64,000 nt of DNA from Streptomyces sp. NBC_01497 (lineage in GTDB: Bacteria > Actinomycetota > Actinomycetes > Streptomycetales > Streptomycetaceae). The stretch spans positions 4,526,001 to 4,590,000 of the forward strand of contig NZ_CP109427.1 of the NCBI RefSeq assembly GCF_036250695.1. Direction: 5' to 3'. A program made the translations under genes and the position numbers. The notes under the pieces were generated by a model. That model was not told where the DNA came from. It did not search any database and saw only the letters and a list, made by a program, of their open reading frames with translations. Every line of letters begins with the position of its first letter. The stretch's first letter is position 1. Positions 43,026 to 52,375 of this stretch are shown here, piece by piece.

Positions 43026-43952
43026 ATGCCTACAGGTCAGTGGTATCCGCCGGAATGGCCGGAGCGCATCCGGGCCCTCGCCGCGGGCGGGCTCGCCGTG
43101 GTGCCCCCGCGCCGCGCCGCCACCGTCCTACTGCTGCGGGACGGCGTGCCCGGTCCCTCCGTGCACATGCTGCGGCGGCGCGCCTCGATGGCCTTCGCCG
43201 CCGGCGCGTACGTCTACCCGGGCGGCGGCGTCGATCCGCGGGACGACGACCGGCTCGTCGGCTGGGCGGGGCCCGACCGGGAGACCTGGGCGCGCAGGCT
43301 CGGCGTCGGACCGGCCGAGGCGCAGGCCATCGTCTGCGCGGCCGTGCGCGAGACGTACGAGGAGGCGGGCGTCCTGCTCGCCGGTGAGAGCGCGGACACG
43401 GTCGTCGACGACATGACGGGCGACGACTGGGAGGCCGACCGGGCCGCCCTCGCGGGCCACGAACTGTCCTTCGCGGAGTTCCTGGACAAGCGGCGGCTGA
43501 CGCTGCGCAGTGACCTGCTCGGCGCCTGGGCGCGCTGGATCACCCCCGAGTTCGAGCCGCGCCGTTACGACACCTGGTTCTTCGTCGCGGCGCTCCCCGC
43601 CGGACAGCGCACCAGGAACGCCTCCACCGAGGCCGACAGGACCGTCTGGATCAGGCCCGCCGAGGCGACCGCCGCGTACGACGGAGGCGAACTGCTGATG
43701 ATGCCGCCCACGGTCTCGACGCTGCGCGCGCTCGAACCGTACGGCTCCGCCGCCGACGTCCTCGCCGCCGCGGAGCAGCGCGATCTGACGCCCGTACTGG
43801 CCAGGGCCCGCATGGAGGGTGGCGAGCTCGTCCTCAGCTGGCCGGGCCACGACGAGTTCACCAAGCGGGTCAGCAGCACTCGTCTTCCGGCCGCTCAGGA
43901 CGCCGGAAAGGCCGAAGCCCCCGGCCGGGACCAGGAAGGCGAACAGCGATGA
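43026..43952 (+). CDS. Nudix hydrolase family protein (long form)
   Basis: A 308-residue protein of the long Nudix subgroup. VLLLRDGVPGPSVHMLRRRA begins the fold, AAGAYVYPGGGVDP precedes the box, and the Nudix helix is AAVRETYEEAGVLLAG (REXXEE modified to RETYEEAG). C-terminal features include DTWFFVAALPAGQ. Substrate unknown. It overlaps the metallo-beta-lactamase-fold gene by 4 bp (ATGA at 43949-43952); this pair is a common actinobacterial operon. Confidence 0.85.
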   Translation: MPTGQWYPPEWPERIRALAAGGLAVVPPRRAATVLLLRDGVPGPSVHMLRRRASMAFAAGAYVYPGGGVDPRDDDRLVGWAGPDRETWARRLGVGPAEAQAIVCAAVRETYEEAGVLLAGESADTVVDDMTGDDWEADRAALAGHELSFAEFLDKRRLTLRSDLLGAWARWITPEFEPRRYDTWFFVAALPAGQRTRNASTEADRTVWIRPAEATAAYDGGELLMMPPTVSTLRALEPYGSAADVLAAAEQRDLTPVLARARMEGGELVLSWPGHDEFTKRVSSTRLPAAQDAGKAEAPGRDQEGEQR

Positions 43953-44779
43953 CCGGCGCAGGGGAACTGCCGGGACGGCCCCGCGCCGGCGTCGCATCGG
44001 GTGCCGCGACCGCGCGTGCGTTCAACGTCCTCGCGCCCAATCCGTCGCCGATGACGCTGGACGGCACGAACACCTGGATCGTCGCGGAGCCGGACTCCGG
44101 CCTCGCCGTCGTGATCGACCCCGGGCCGCTGGACGAGGCCCATCTGCGGGCCGTGATCAGCGCGGCCGAACGGGCCGGCCACCGGGTCGCGCAGACGCTC
44201 CTCACGCACGGCCATCCCGACCACGCCGAGGGCGCGGCCCGCTTCGCCGAGCTCACCGGCACCGGCGTGCGCGCGCTGGATCCGGCCCTGCGCCTCGGAG
44301 ACGAGGGCCTCGCCGCAGGCGACGTGGTCACGACCGGCGGCCTCGAACTGCGGGTCGTGCCGTCCCCCGGTCACACGGCGGACTCGCTCTGCTTCCACCT
44401 CCCCGCCGATCGCGCCCTGCTCACCGGCGACACGATCCTCGGCCGTGGCACGACGGTCGTCGCCCACCCCGACGGGCGGCTCGGTGACTACCTCGACTCG
44501 CTGCGCAGACTGCGGTCGCTGACCGTGGACGACGGTGTCGACACCGTCCTGCCTGGTCACGGGCCCGTCCTGGAGGACGCGCGGGGCGCCGTCGAGTACT
44601 ACCTCGCCCATCGCGCCAACCGCCTCGCGCAGGTCGAGACGGCCGTGGAGAAGGGCCTGCGGACGGCCTCCGAGGTGGTGGCGGAGGTGTACGCGGACGT
44701 CGACCGGAACCTCTGGCCGGCGGCCGAACTGTCCGTACGCGCGCAGTTGGAGTACCTGGGCGAGCACGGAATCATCTAG
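43949..44779 (+). CDS. Metallo-beta-lactamase-fold hydrolase
   Basis: A 276-residue MBL-fold enzyme of the LACTB2/glyoxalase-II-like type. The metal-binding motif is THGHPDHAEGAARF (HxHxDH), with PSPGHTADSLCF supplying the next histidine, LLTGDTILG the bridging aspartate and LPGHGPVLEDARG the last histidine. Hydrolase of thioester or RNA-like substrates; exact substrate unknown. Coupled to the Nudix gene upstream. Four GC-rich nonamers follow immediately after its stop. Confidence 0.9.
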   Translation: MTGAGELPGRPRAGVASGAATARAFNVLAPNPSPMTLDGTNTWIVAEPDSGLAVVIDPGPLDEAHLRAVISAAERAGHRVAQTLLTHGHPDHAEGAARFAELTGTGVRALDPALRLGDEGLAAGDVVTTGGLELRVVPSPGHTADSLCFHLPADRALLTGDTILGRGTTVVAHPDGRLGDYLDSLRRLRSLTVDDGVDTVLPGHGPVLEDARGAVEYYLAHRANRLAQVETAVEKGLRTASEVVAEVYADVDRNLWPAAELSVRAQLEYLGEHGII

Positions 44780-44815
44780 GGCCCGGCGGGCCCGGCGGGC
44801 CCGGCGGGCCCGGCG
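44780..44815 (+). repeat. Four tandem GGCCCGGCG nonamers
   Basis: Perfect 9-bp units at 44780, 44789, 44798 and 44807, directly after the MBL-fold gene stop. Each is self-complementary in part, so the transcript could fold. The 200 bp beyond contain further short CGTCGGGCGTC repeats (about 44932-44965). Confidence 0.9.
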
Positions 44816-45011
44816 CGCGTACGGGGGGCGGACGTCTTCCCGCGCGCCTTCCCGCCACCGGGTGGCCGCCCTCCCGCACGGGACGTACCGCATGTGCTGG
44901 ACGTGCCCCACGTGTTCCCGGCATCCCCACGTCGGGCGTCTCACGTCGGGCGTCCCGCGTCGGGCTTCGCGCACGGTGGCTGTTCCTGTGGCCGCGACCG
45001 CGCCGCGACTC

Positions 45012-45929
45012 TCAGGACTCGGGCCAGGACTTCCGGCCGTGGAGGCGCGTGTATTCGGCGGCCAGCCAGGGGCCCAGGTCGTCCGCGTACTCCTGGAGGA
45101 CCGCGGGGTCCGTGACGGGGACGCGGGCGACGGCGGCGGCCGCGCGGAGCTGGTCGCCGCGCTGCGGGTAGTAGCGGGCGAAGATCTCCGCCGATCGTTC
45201 GAGGTCGCTGGTCCAGCCGCCCCAGCGGGGCATCACGAGCGTGAACGCCGTACGGACGAGATGGCGCGCGTACGCGCGGCTGAGCCGGGCCCGCTCGGCG
45301 GGGTCCCCGGCGGCGGCGTTCTGCCGGCGCCAGCGCGGGAGCCGGAGCTCAAGGCTCCCGTTGGTCTCGCGGGCCAGCAGCGAGTCAGGACGGTATCTGG
45401 GCAGACGGGCCGCCAGGTCCTCGCCGTCCAGCGGCGTGCAGAGGCAGGCGACGAACCAGCCGAGGTCGAACCGCTCCCGCCCGCTGAGCAGCCGCCCGGC
45501 CGTGTACAGCAGGATCCCGGCGCCGTCGATCACGTCGTACGACGCGTCGAGCGCCGCCCCCAGCGCGTGGGCGGCGGCCCGGTCGGCGTCCGAGGGCTCC
45601 GCCGGGACGGTGGAATCGTGCCCAGGGATGGGGCCTTCCGGGTGCAGGGCGATCAGGAGATCGAGGTCCGACCGGCCCGGCCTGGCCGTGCCGCGCGGTA
45701 CGGATCCGTACAGATACACACTGTGCAGCCGTGGACCGTAGGTGTCCGCCACCCGTTGCCGGGCGTCGTCGACGAGCGGCGCGAAGGGTGCGCCCACCCG
45801 GCCGAGGGAGCCCTCCCGCGCGATGAAGCCGTCCGAGTCGAGCCCCTTACCGCGTTCGAGGTCGCGCTCCGTGCCGCTGTCGCCGCGCGCGCCGCCCTCG
45901 CCGTCGCGGGACGGATCGTGGTCGGGCAT
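45012..45929 (-). CDS. Aminoglycoside-adenylyltransferase-like nucleotidyltransferase
   Basis: A 305-residue protein with a nucleotidyltransferase motif YGSVPRGTARPGRSDLDLLI (Gly-Ser, then Asp-x-Asp) and a helical C-terminal domain (AYARHLVRTAFTLVMPRWGG) like that of AadA/DUF4111 enzymes. AadA-type enzymes adenylate streptomycin/spectinomycin; whether this core copy does is unknown. The first 40 residues are acidic and low-complexity, so the start could be later. It lies downstream of crp, same direction, separated by about 120 bp. Confidence 0.75.
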   Translation of the reverse strand: MPDHDPSRDGEGGARGDSGTERDLERGKGLDSDGFIAREGSLGRVGAPFAPLVDDARQRVADTYGPRLHSVYLYGSVPRGTARPGRSDLDLLIALHPEGPIPGHDSTVPAEPSDADRAAAHALGAALDASYDVIDGAGILLYTAGRLLSGRERFDLGWFVACLCTPLDGEDLAARLPRYRPDSLLARETNGSLELRLPRWRRQNAAAGDPAERARLSRAYARHLVRTAFTLVMPRWGGWTSDLERSAEIFARYYPQRGDQLRAAAAVARVPVTDPAVLQEYADDLGPWLAAEYTRLHGRKSWPES

Positions 45930-46050
45930 GTCCCCCCTGGCCGGGAGCGCCCGGCAGACGTCGGCGACCGACGCCGACCGCCGGGCCCTACGAGCCCTCC
46001 ACGGGCAATCGGCCTGCGGGTGCAGGCACTCAGCACACGGGCGTAGGCGC

Positions 46051-46725
46051 TCAGCGCGAGCGCTTCGCCAGCCGCTCCACGTCCAGCAGGATCACCGCGC
46101 GCGCCTCCAGGCGCAGCCAGCCGCGCTGCGCGAAGTCCGCCAGCGCCTTGTTGACCGTCTCGCGCGAGGCGCCGACCAGCTGGGCCAGCTCCTCCTGAGT
46201 GAGGTCGTGGACGACGTGGATGCCCTCCTCCGACTGCACGCCGAAACGGCGCGACAGGTCGAGCAGGGCGCGGGCGACCCGGCCGGGCACGTCGGAGAAG
46301 ACCAGGTCGGACATCTGGTCGTTCGTCTTGCGCAGGCGTCTGGCGATGGCACGCAGCAGCGCGGACGCCACCTCGGGACGCACGTTCAGCCAGGGCAGCA
46401 GGTCGCTGTGGCCGAGACCGAGGAGCTTGACCTCCGTCAGCGCCGTCGCCGTCGCCGTGCGTGGGCCGGGGTCGAAGAGGGACAGCTCACCGATGAGTTC
46501 GCCGGGACCGAGCACCGCGAGCATGTTCTCGCGACCGTCCGGGGAGGTGCGGTGCAGCTTCACCTTGCCCTCGGTGACCACGTAGAGGCGGTCTCCGGGG
46601 TCCCCCTCGTGGAACAGAGCGTCACCACGCGCCAGCGTGGTCTCACTCATCGAGGCGCGGAGCTCGGTGGCCTGATCGTCATCGAGCGCCGCGAAGAGCG
46701 GGGCACGCCGCAGAACGTCGTCCAC
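46051..46725 (-). CDS. crp: cAMP receptor protein Crp
   Basis: A 224-residue Crp/Fnr regulator that I recognise as the Streptomyces Crp, which links cAMP to germination, growth and antibiotic production. The cyclic-nucleotide domain spans about 10-120 (ALFHEGDPGDRLYVVTEGKV; GELIGELSLFDPGPRTATA contains the phosphate-binding Arg). The C-terminal winged helix includes LTQEELAQLVGASRETVNKA. GTG at 46725 is the start: AAGGAGAG lies just upstream and the protein then has the expected length; an in-frame ATG at 46788 is rejected. Divergent from nth. Confidence 0.95.
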   Translation of the reverse strand: MDDVLRRAPLFAALDDDQATELRASMSETTLARGDALFHEGDPGDRLYVVTEGKVKLHRTSPDGRENMLAVLGPGELIGELSLFDPGPRTATATALTEVKLLGLGHSDLLPWLNVRPEVASALLRAIARRLRKTNDQMSDLVFSDVPGRVARALLDLSRRFGVQSEEGIHVVHDLTQEELAQLVGASRETVNKALADFAQRGWLRLEARAVILLDVERLAKRSR

Positions 46726-46999
46726 GAGTTCTCTCCTTGTCGACCTGCTCGGGAATCGGACTCCCTGACGGGAAACCGTGATCCCCATGATGCCGTAGGT
46801 GCTGCTGATGCCGTACGTGCAGCAACCTCATCCGTACGGAAAGTTTGACGTACAAAGAACGCTCTGCCGCTCGCTCCGGCGGAATCGGGTGACGGACGGC
46901 TCGTGTCCCTCCGGATGTCAGTGGCGGGCTTTAGGCTGGCCGGGTGTCCAACTGACCGGTGAACGACCGGCGGCAGCGCAGGCCAAGGGGGCTTGAAGA

Positions 47000-47851
47000 G
47001 TGTCCGCGGAGTCCCATTCCGCTGTGGGCGAACAGTCCTCGGCAAAAACGAAAAACAGGAAAAATGCTGTGAAACCGGAGTCGCATCTCGCGATGGTCCG
47101 CAGGGCCCGCCGCATCAATCGCGAACTCGCCGAGCTGTATCCCTACGCCCACCCGGAACTCGACTTCAGGAACGCGTTCGAGCTCCTGATCGCCACGGTC
47201 CTGTCCGCCCAGACGACGGACCTCCGGGTGAACCAGACGACGCCCGCGCTGTTCGCGAAGTACCCCACCCCCGAGGACCTTGCGGCTGCCGACCCCGAGG
47301 AGCTGGAGCAGGTCATCCGCCCCACCGGCTTCTTCCGCGCCAAGGCGAAGTCCCTGATCGGCCTGTCCACCGCTCTGCGCGACCGCTTCGACGGGGAGGT
47401 GCCGCCGCGCCTGGAAGACCTCGTGACGCTGCCGGGCGTCGGCCGTAAGACCGCCAACGTCGTGCTGGGCAACGCGTTCGGGGTGCCCGGGCTGACCGTC
47501 GACACCCACTTCGGCCGGCTCGTGCGCCGCTGGAAGTGGACGGAGGAGGAGGACCCGGTGAAGGTCGAGGCCGCGGTCGCCGAGATCTTCCCCAAGAGCG
47601 AGTGGACGATGCTCTCGCACCGGATCGTCTTCCACGGCCGGCGTGTCTGCCACTCCCGCAAGCCCGCATGCGGCGCCTGCGCGATCGCGCCCCTGTGTCC
47701 CGCGTACGGCGAGGGCGAGACCGACCCGGAGAAGGCCAAGAAGCTGCTGAAGTACGAGCTGGCGGGCAAGCCGGGGCAGCGGCTCAGCCCGCCCGCCGAC
47801 TACCCGGGCAGGGCCGCGCCGCCGCTGGGCGCCCCGGAGAGCGACGCGTGA
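47000..47851 (+). CDS. nth: Endonuclease III (DNA glycosylase/AP lyase)
   Basis: A 283-residue base-excision repair enzyme. The helix-hairpin-helix is [20 protein letters not shown] with the catalytic lysine (Lys in GRKTA), and the catalytic aspartate is in TVDTHFGRL. The C-terminal [4Fe-4S] ligands are [17 protein letters not shown] (C-x6-C-x2-C-x5-C). It removes oxidised pyrimidines. The 30-residue N-terminal extension before [17 protein letters not shown] is actinobacterial. GTG start at 47000. Divergent from crp across 274 bp. Confidence 0.95.
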   Translation: MSAESHSAVGEQSSAKTKNRKNAVKPESHLAMVRRARRINRELAELYPYAHPELDFRNAFELLIATVLSAQTTDLRVNQTTPALFAKYPTPEDLAAADPEELEQVIRPTGFFRAKAKSLIGLSTALRDRFDGEVPPRLEDLVTLPGVGRKTANVVLGNAFGVPGLTVDTHFGRLVRRWKWTEEEDPVKVEAAVAEIFPKSEWTMLSHRIVFHGRRVCHSRKPACGACAIAPLCPAYGEGETDPEKAKKLLKYELAGKPGQRLSPPADYPGRAAPPLGAPESDA

Positions 47852-48010
47852 CGGGGCGCCAGGCACCGGCGGGGACCGCGCCGGGAGGGGCGCCCGCCGC
47901 CGGCGGGGGCCCTGGGCGAGCCTTCTCCGGCCGTGTGCCGTCGCGGCGCGCTGAGACGGGAGCGCTGGACGTGGCGCGTGACGGGCGGACCGGCGGTGGC
48001 TGACAGCGCC

Positions 48011-48085
48011 GCGCGTGACGGTGCCGCGCGTGACGGTGCGGCGCGTGGGGGTGCGGCGCGTGGGGGTGCGGCGCGTCGTGATGAC
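48011..48085 (+). repeat. 15-bp tandem repeat upstream of the CoA pyrophosphatase
   Basis: Four units of gcgcgtg(a/g)(c/g)ggtgc(c/g) at 48011, 48026, 48041 and 48056 plus a degenerate fifth to 48085. In the frame of the downstream Nudix gene they would encode AARDG/AARGG pentapeptides, so they could be part of an N-terminal extension from GTG at 47996. Confidence 0.85.
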
Positions 48086-48151
48086 GCGCCGCGTGACGGT
48101 GACGCGTGGAACGATCTCGCGCCCGATCGGCGTTACACCACGGGGGTGCCG

Positions 48152-49150
48152 ATGACGCACACGGAGACACCGATCGAGACAGGGACCGACGCGGCGGTCG
48201 GGACACCGAGCCGGACGCGGGCCGGTGACCACCCGGGCACGACGACTGCCGCAGCGGCCGGGAGCGGGACCGGAGCATCGACCGGGAAGCAGGCGCCGGG
48301 CGGAGCGCCGGCGGGGCAGGGGACGGCCGGCACGGCACCCGCCGCCGACGCCGAGCTCAGCGGTGACCGCAAGCTCAGTACGCCCGGGGACGCCACGGTC
48401 AGCAGGCCCGTGGATGCCACGGGTAGTACGCCCGTGGGTGCCACGGTCAGCAGGCCCGGCGATGCCACGCTCAGTACGCCCGGCGAAGCCACGGTCAGCG
48501 CGGCGGGCCTGCCCGACTGGCTCCAGCCGGTGGTGCGCGCCGCCGCGACCGTACGGCCCGAGCAGCTCAGCTCCTTCCTGCCGCCCGCCGACGGCGGCGG
48601 CCGGCAGTCCGCGGTCCTCGTCCTGTTCGGTGAGGGCGACAGCGGCCCGGAACTGCTGCTCACGGAGCGCGCGAGCAGCCTGCGTTCGCACGCGGGCCAG
48701 CCGTCCTTCCCGGGCGGCACGCTCGACCCCGAGGACGGCGACCCGGCCACGACGGGCCCGCTCCACGCGGCCCTGCGCGAGGCGCGGGAGGAGACCGGGC
48801 TCGACCCCTCCGGCGTCCAGGTCTTCGGCATCCTGCCCCGGCTCTACATCCCGGTCAGCGGCTTCGTCGTCACGCCGGTGCTCGGCTGGTGGCACACCCC
48901 GAGCCCGGTCGGTGTCGTCGATCCCGCGGAGACTGCGCGTGTCTTCACGGTCCCCGTGGCGGAACTCACGGACCCCGAGAATCGCATGATGACCATCCAC
49001 CCCAGGGGTCACCACGGCCCTGCGTTCCACTGCGGATCCTCCTTGGTCTGGGGTTTCACGGCCGGAGTGATCGACCGGATCCTGCACTACGCCGGGTGGG
49101 AGCAGCCCTGGGACCACGAGAAGCGGGTCCCCCTCGACTGGCGGGCATGA
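48152..49150 (+). CDS. Nudix hydrolase, CoA-pyrophosphatase type
   Basis: A 332-residue protein whose conserved part starts near LPDWLQPVVRAAATVRPEQL. The UPF0035-like signature is LTERASSLRSHAGQPSFPGG, and the Nudix box is GGTLDPEDGD, ALREAREETGLDP. C-terminal AFHCGSSLVWGFTAGVIDRI is typical of this subgroup, which cleaves CoA or dinucleotide pyrophosphates. The N-terminal 115 residues are low-complexity, including five copies of an octapeptide. ATG at 48152 is taken with GGGGGTG upstream; a GTG at 47996 would add 52 repeat-rich residues. Follows nth and precedes the MarP-like gene. Confidence 0.8.
   Translation: MTHTETPIETGTDAAVGTPSRTRAGDHPGTTTAAAAGSGTGASTGKQAPGGAPAGQGTAGTAPAADAELSGDRKLSTPGDATVSRPVDATGSTPVGATVSRPGDATLSTPGEATVSAAGLPDWLQPVVRAAATVRPEQLSSFLPPADGGGRQSAVLVLFGEGDSGPELLLTERASSLRSHAGQPSFPGGTLDPEDGDPATTGPLHAALREAREETGLDPSGVQVFGILPRLYIPVSGFVVTPVLGWWHTPSPVGVVDPAETARVFTVPVAELTDPENRMMTIHPRGHHGPAFHCGSSLVWGFTAGVIDRILHYAGWEQPWDHEKRVPLDWRA
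48374..48493 (+). repeat. Five 24-bp in-frame repeats encoding an octapeptide
   Basis: The translation runs LSTPGDAT, VSRPVDAT, GSTPVGAT, VSRPGDAT, LSTPGEAT. The 24-bp units show alternating similarity (a 48-bp higher-order period), indicating duplication of a two-unit block. It forms part of the disordered N-terminal region of the Nudix protein. Confidence 0.9.
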
Positions 49151-49275
49151 CAGGCTGACACCCGCACCCGGACCTGCCCGAGACCCGGCGGGTCCGGGCG
49201 GGCGGGCCACGACCCTGCCAGGCCCTCGGGACCACCACGCGAGGCGCCTGGGACGACAATGCGAGGCAACTGACG

Positions 49276-50475
49276 GTGAACGTGCTGGACATCCTGCTGC
49301 TGGTCGCCGCCGTCTGGTTCGCGATCATCGGCTACCGCCAGGGATTCGTCGTCGGCATCCTGTCGGTGATCGGCTTCCTCGGCGGCGGCCTCGTGGCCGT
49401 CTACCTGCTGCCCCTGGTCTGGAGGCAGCTGACCCGGGACGCCAACGTGTCCACGACCGCGGCTGTCGTCGCCGTCGTGATCGTCATCGTCTGCGCCTCC
49501 GTCGGCCAGGCCTTCACCACACACCTCGGCAACAGGCTGCGGAAATTCATCACCTGGTCCCCGGCCCGCGCGCTGGACGCGACGGGCGGCGCCCTGGTGA
49601 ACGTCGTCGCGATGCTGCTCGTGGCGTGGCTCCTCGGATCCGCGCTGGCCGTCACCTCCCTGCCGACGATCGGCAAGGAGGTGCGCGGCTCGAAGGTGCT
49701 CCTCGGCGTGTCGCAGGTGATGCCGAATCAGGCGACGACGTTGTTCACGGACTTCTCCTCAGCTCTCGCGCAGAACGGCTTCCCGCAGGTCTTCAGCCCG
49801 TTCGCGAACGAACCCATCACCCAGGTCCGGGCGCCCGACCCGGCCCTCGCGGGCAGCCCCGTCGCGGCCCGCGCCCAGAAGTCCGTGGTCAAGGTCGTCG
49901 GCACGGCCTCCGGCTGCGGCAAGGTCCTGGAGGGCTCGGGCTTCGTCTTCGCCGACCACAGGGTCATCACCAACGCCCACGTCGTGGGCGGCGTCAGCGA
50001 CCCGACCATCCAGATCGGCGGGGTGGGCAAGCTGTACGACGCGAAGGTCGTGCTCTACGACTGGCAGCGCGACATCGCCGTGCTGGACGTGCCGAACCTG
50101 CGGGCCACGCCGCTGAAGTTCAGCACGGCCGACGCGCAGAGCGGTGACAGCGCCATCGTCGCCGGCTTCCCCGAGAACGGCGCGTACGACGTCCGATCGG
50201 CGCGCGTACGCGGCCGGATCAACGCGAGCGGCCCCGACATCTATCACCGCGGCAATGTCACGCGCGACGTGTACTCGCTGTTCGCGACCGTGCGGCAGGG
50301 GAACTCCGGCGGCCCGCTGCTGACCCCCGCAGGCAAGGTCTACGGGGTGATCTTCGCCAGGTCGCTCGACGACGACGACACGGGGTACGCCCTGACGGCG
50401 GACGAGATCCAGCCCGACATCAAGGCGGGCAGGACCGCCGACCGGCAGGTCGACACACAGGGCTGCGCCCTCTGA
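49276..50475 (+). CDS. MarP-like membrane serine protease (CvpA + trypsin domain)
   Basis: A 399-residue protein. Four hydrophobic helices (LDILLLVAAVWFAIIGY; GILSVIGFLGGGLVAVYLL; VVAVVIVIVCASVG; VNVVAMLLVAWLLGSALAV) form a CvpA-like region, followed by an extracytoplasmic chymotrypsin-like protease. Catalytic residues: His in TNAHVVGG, Asp in DIAVLDV, Ser in GNSGGPLL. Cysteines near GTASGCGK and at the C-terminal TQGCAL could form a regulatory disulfide, as in mycobacterial MarP, which protects against acid and oxidative stress. GTG start at 49276. Confidence 0.9.
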   Translation: MNVLDILLLVAAVWFAIIGYRQGFVVGILSVIGFLGGGLVAVYLLPLVWRQLTRDANVSTTAAVVAVVIVIVCASVGQAFTTHLGNRLRKFITWSPARALDATGGALVNVVAMLLVAWLLGSALAVTSLPTIGKEVRGSKVLLGVSQVMPNQATTLFTDFSSALAQNGFPQVFSPFANEPITQVRAPDPALAGSPVAARAQKSVVKVVGTASGCGKVLEGSGFVFADHRVITNAHVVGGVSDPTIQIGGVGKLYDAKVVLYDWQRDIAVLDVPNLRATPLKFSTADAQSGDSAIVAGFPENGAYDVRSARVRGRINASGPDIYHRGNVTRDVYSLFATVRQGNSGGPLLTPAGKVYGVIFARSLDDDDTGYALTADEIQPDIKAGRTADRQVDTQGCAL

Positions 50476-50838
50476 CTCTCCGGGCGGATGTCACCGGCCC
50501 GGAGGTGGGCGCCTGCCCCCTCTGACCGGGCTGGGCGGGCGTGAGCGGCCCGGGTCGCGTGACCGCCTCGCGCCCGGGACGGGCCGGTCCCCCGATGGCC
50601 CTCGTGACGCTGGCTGGTCCCGTCCCCGCAGCGGCGCTCGGTGCCGGTGCCCCGTCCCGGTGCTCCGTGCCGGCACGGGACGCGTCTCCAGCTCGGTCCC
50701 CTCGTACCGCCCCCGCGGACGCCCCCGAAAACGGATGAGCCCCGGGCGGTCGGCCCGGGGCGGTGGTCGTGGTGGTGTGTCTCGCGGTCTCTCGTGATCT
50801 CTCGCCGGTGGCGGCACGTCAGCCGGTCCGGCGCGGAA
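50476..50838. other. Intergenic, no gene supported
   Basis: A 363-bp GC-rich stretch after the protease gene. No convincing open frame or repeat array was found. Confidence 0.4.
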
Positions 50839-51096
50839 TCAGGTGCCGGTGCGTGTACCTGCCCTGGCCGTCGCGCCGCCGCGCTGATGGCGCAGCCTGG
50901 CCGAGACCCAACGGGCCCTGCGGCGGATGATGCGGGGAATGCCGAGCCCGAGTTGCTGATCCTGCTCCGTGGCCCCTATCTGCGGGACACCGCCCCTCGG
51001 GTGCGTGATCGGCGCGATGGCCGACGTGGGGTTCCTGCGTGCTGCGTCACCGTGATCGTGCGTCCAGCCCATACCCGACGTCTGCCCCTGCCCCAT
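50839..51096 (-). CDS. Small hypothetical protein
   Basis: A possible 85-residue basic protein starting MGQGQTSGMGWTHDHGDAAR, with RIIRRRARWVSARLRHQRG toward the end. It starts at an ATG and is the only plausible gene in the 955-bp gap between the MarP-like protease and the hydrolase. The 330 bp upstream to the hydrolase stop include an AT-richer patch near 51125-51175 that could hold its promoter. No family is recognised. Confidence 0.4.
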   Translation of the reverse strand: MGQGQTSGMGWTHDHGDAARRNPTSAIAPITHPRGGVPQIGATEQDQQLGLGIPRIIRRRARWVSARLRHQRGGATARAGTRTGT

Positions 51097-51430
51097 GGTC
51101 GGTAACCGCCTGAGTGGGCGCCAATCGGCCTATGCTTCCGGCATTTGGCAGCTCGTACGATCGTCGTAGTGGATGCGTCTGTTCGGGGGATCTGTTCGAG
51201 GGGTGACGCCAGTGGACGCGGTGATGGGTGACCAGCGCCTGCCCCGGACGACGCCCGCCACACATCCGGCGGTGAGGGCCCAACGGAACGCGGGCGGACC
51301 GGCGAGGCGTGGAAACGGAACGCGGCGATCCGACGGTACGGGGACGACAAACCGCGCGACCCGGCGCCGAGGACGATGAAACGGGCGATCCAGCGCCGGC
51401 ACGACGAAACGCCGACGGGGCCGGTCGGCC
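51097..51430. other. Intergenic, possible promoter region
   Basis: A 334-bp gap between the small hypothetical gene's start and the hydrolase stop. Around 51125-51175 the sequence is less GC-rich. The remainder consists of GC-rich text without a supported gene. Confidence 0.35.
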
Positions 51431-52375
51431 CTACGCGCCCCGCCTCTCGCGGTCCTCCCGGCGGTCGTGCGCCGGGTCGGCCAGCCAGTCCAGCAACTCC
51501 GTGGAGAACGCCACCGGGTCCTCCTCGTGCGGGAAGTGCCCAAGGCCCTCGAACAGCCGCCAGCGGTACGCCGCCTCCACGTACTCGACGGACCCCGCCG
51601 TGGACCGCGTCCGCATCGCCGGGTCCAGCGCGCCGTGCAACTGGAGCGTCGGCACCCGCACAGGCCGCTTCATACGACGGTAGAACTGGATGCCGTCCGG
51701 GCGTGCCAGGGACCGCACCATCCACCGGTACGGCTCGATCGAGCAGTGCGCCGTCGACGGGATCATCATCGCCCGCCGGTACATCCCGATCGCTTTGTCA
51801 TCGGGCTCGTCCGAACCCGACCACTCCCTGATCAGTTCTCCCACCAGCGCGGCATCGTTCGCCAGCAGCCGGCGCTCCGGGATCCACGGGCGCTGGAAGC
51901 CCCACACGTACGACCCGGCACGGGTCTGCGCGAAGTCCGAGAGCATCGCCGAGCGCCAGCGGCGCGGATGCGGCATGGAACTCACGACCAGCCGCCGTAC
52001 GAGCTTCGGGCGCATCACCGCCGCAGTCCACGCGAGGTAACCGCCCAGGTCGTGCCCGACGAGTGCCGCGTCCGGCTCGCCGAGGGAGCGCACGACGCCG
52101 GTGATGTCGAGCGCGAGGTTCGCGGGGTCGTAGCCGCGCGGCGTGCGGTCGCTGCCGCCCACGCCCCGCAGGTCCATGGCCACGGCCCGGTACCCGGCCT
52201 CCGCGAGCGTCACCAGTTGATGGCGCCAGGTCCACCAGAACTGAGGGAAGCCGTGCAGGAGCAGCACGAGCGGCCCCTCGCCCATCTCGGCGATGTGGAA
52301 GCGCGCACCGTTGGCCGCCACATCGCGATGGGTCCAGGGGCCGTCGATGCGCACACCTGAGTCAGAGGCCGTCAT
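51431..52375 (-). CDS. Alpha/beta hydrolase, epoxide-hydrolase/haloalkane-dehalogenase-like
   Basis: A 314-residue alpha/beta hydrolase. The oxyanion-hole motif is LLHGFPQFWWTWRHQ, the nucleophile elbow VGHDLGGYLAW places Asp rather than Ser as the nucleophile, and GLGHFPHEEDP supplies the histidine. The Asp nucleophile and the WW following HGFPQ indicate epoxide hydrolase-type chemistry; substrate unknown. Its ATG overlaps the stop of the upstream holin-like gene (ATGA at 52372-52375), so the two are co-translated. Confidence 0.85.
   Translation of the reverse strand: MTASDSGVRIDGPWTHRDVAANGARFHIAEMGEGPLVLLLHGFPQFWWTWRHQLVTLAEAGYRAVAMDLRGVGGSDRTPRGYDPANLALDITGVVRSLGEPDAALVGHDLGGYLAWTAAVMRPKLVRRLVVSSMPHPRRWRSAMLSDFAQTRAGSYVWGFQRPWIPERRLLANDAALVGELIREWSGSDEPDDKAIGMYRRAMMIPSTAHCSIEPYRWMVRSLARPDGIQFYRRMKRPVRVPTLQLHGALDPAMRTRSTAGSVEYVEAAYRWRLFEGLGHFPHEEDPVAFSTELLDWLADPAHDRREDRERRGA

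Noticed and set aside
44932..44965. CGTCGGGCGTC repeats as a regulatory array
   Set aside because: Too short and imperfect, in a GC-rich gap between convergent genes where operators are not expected.
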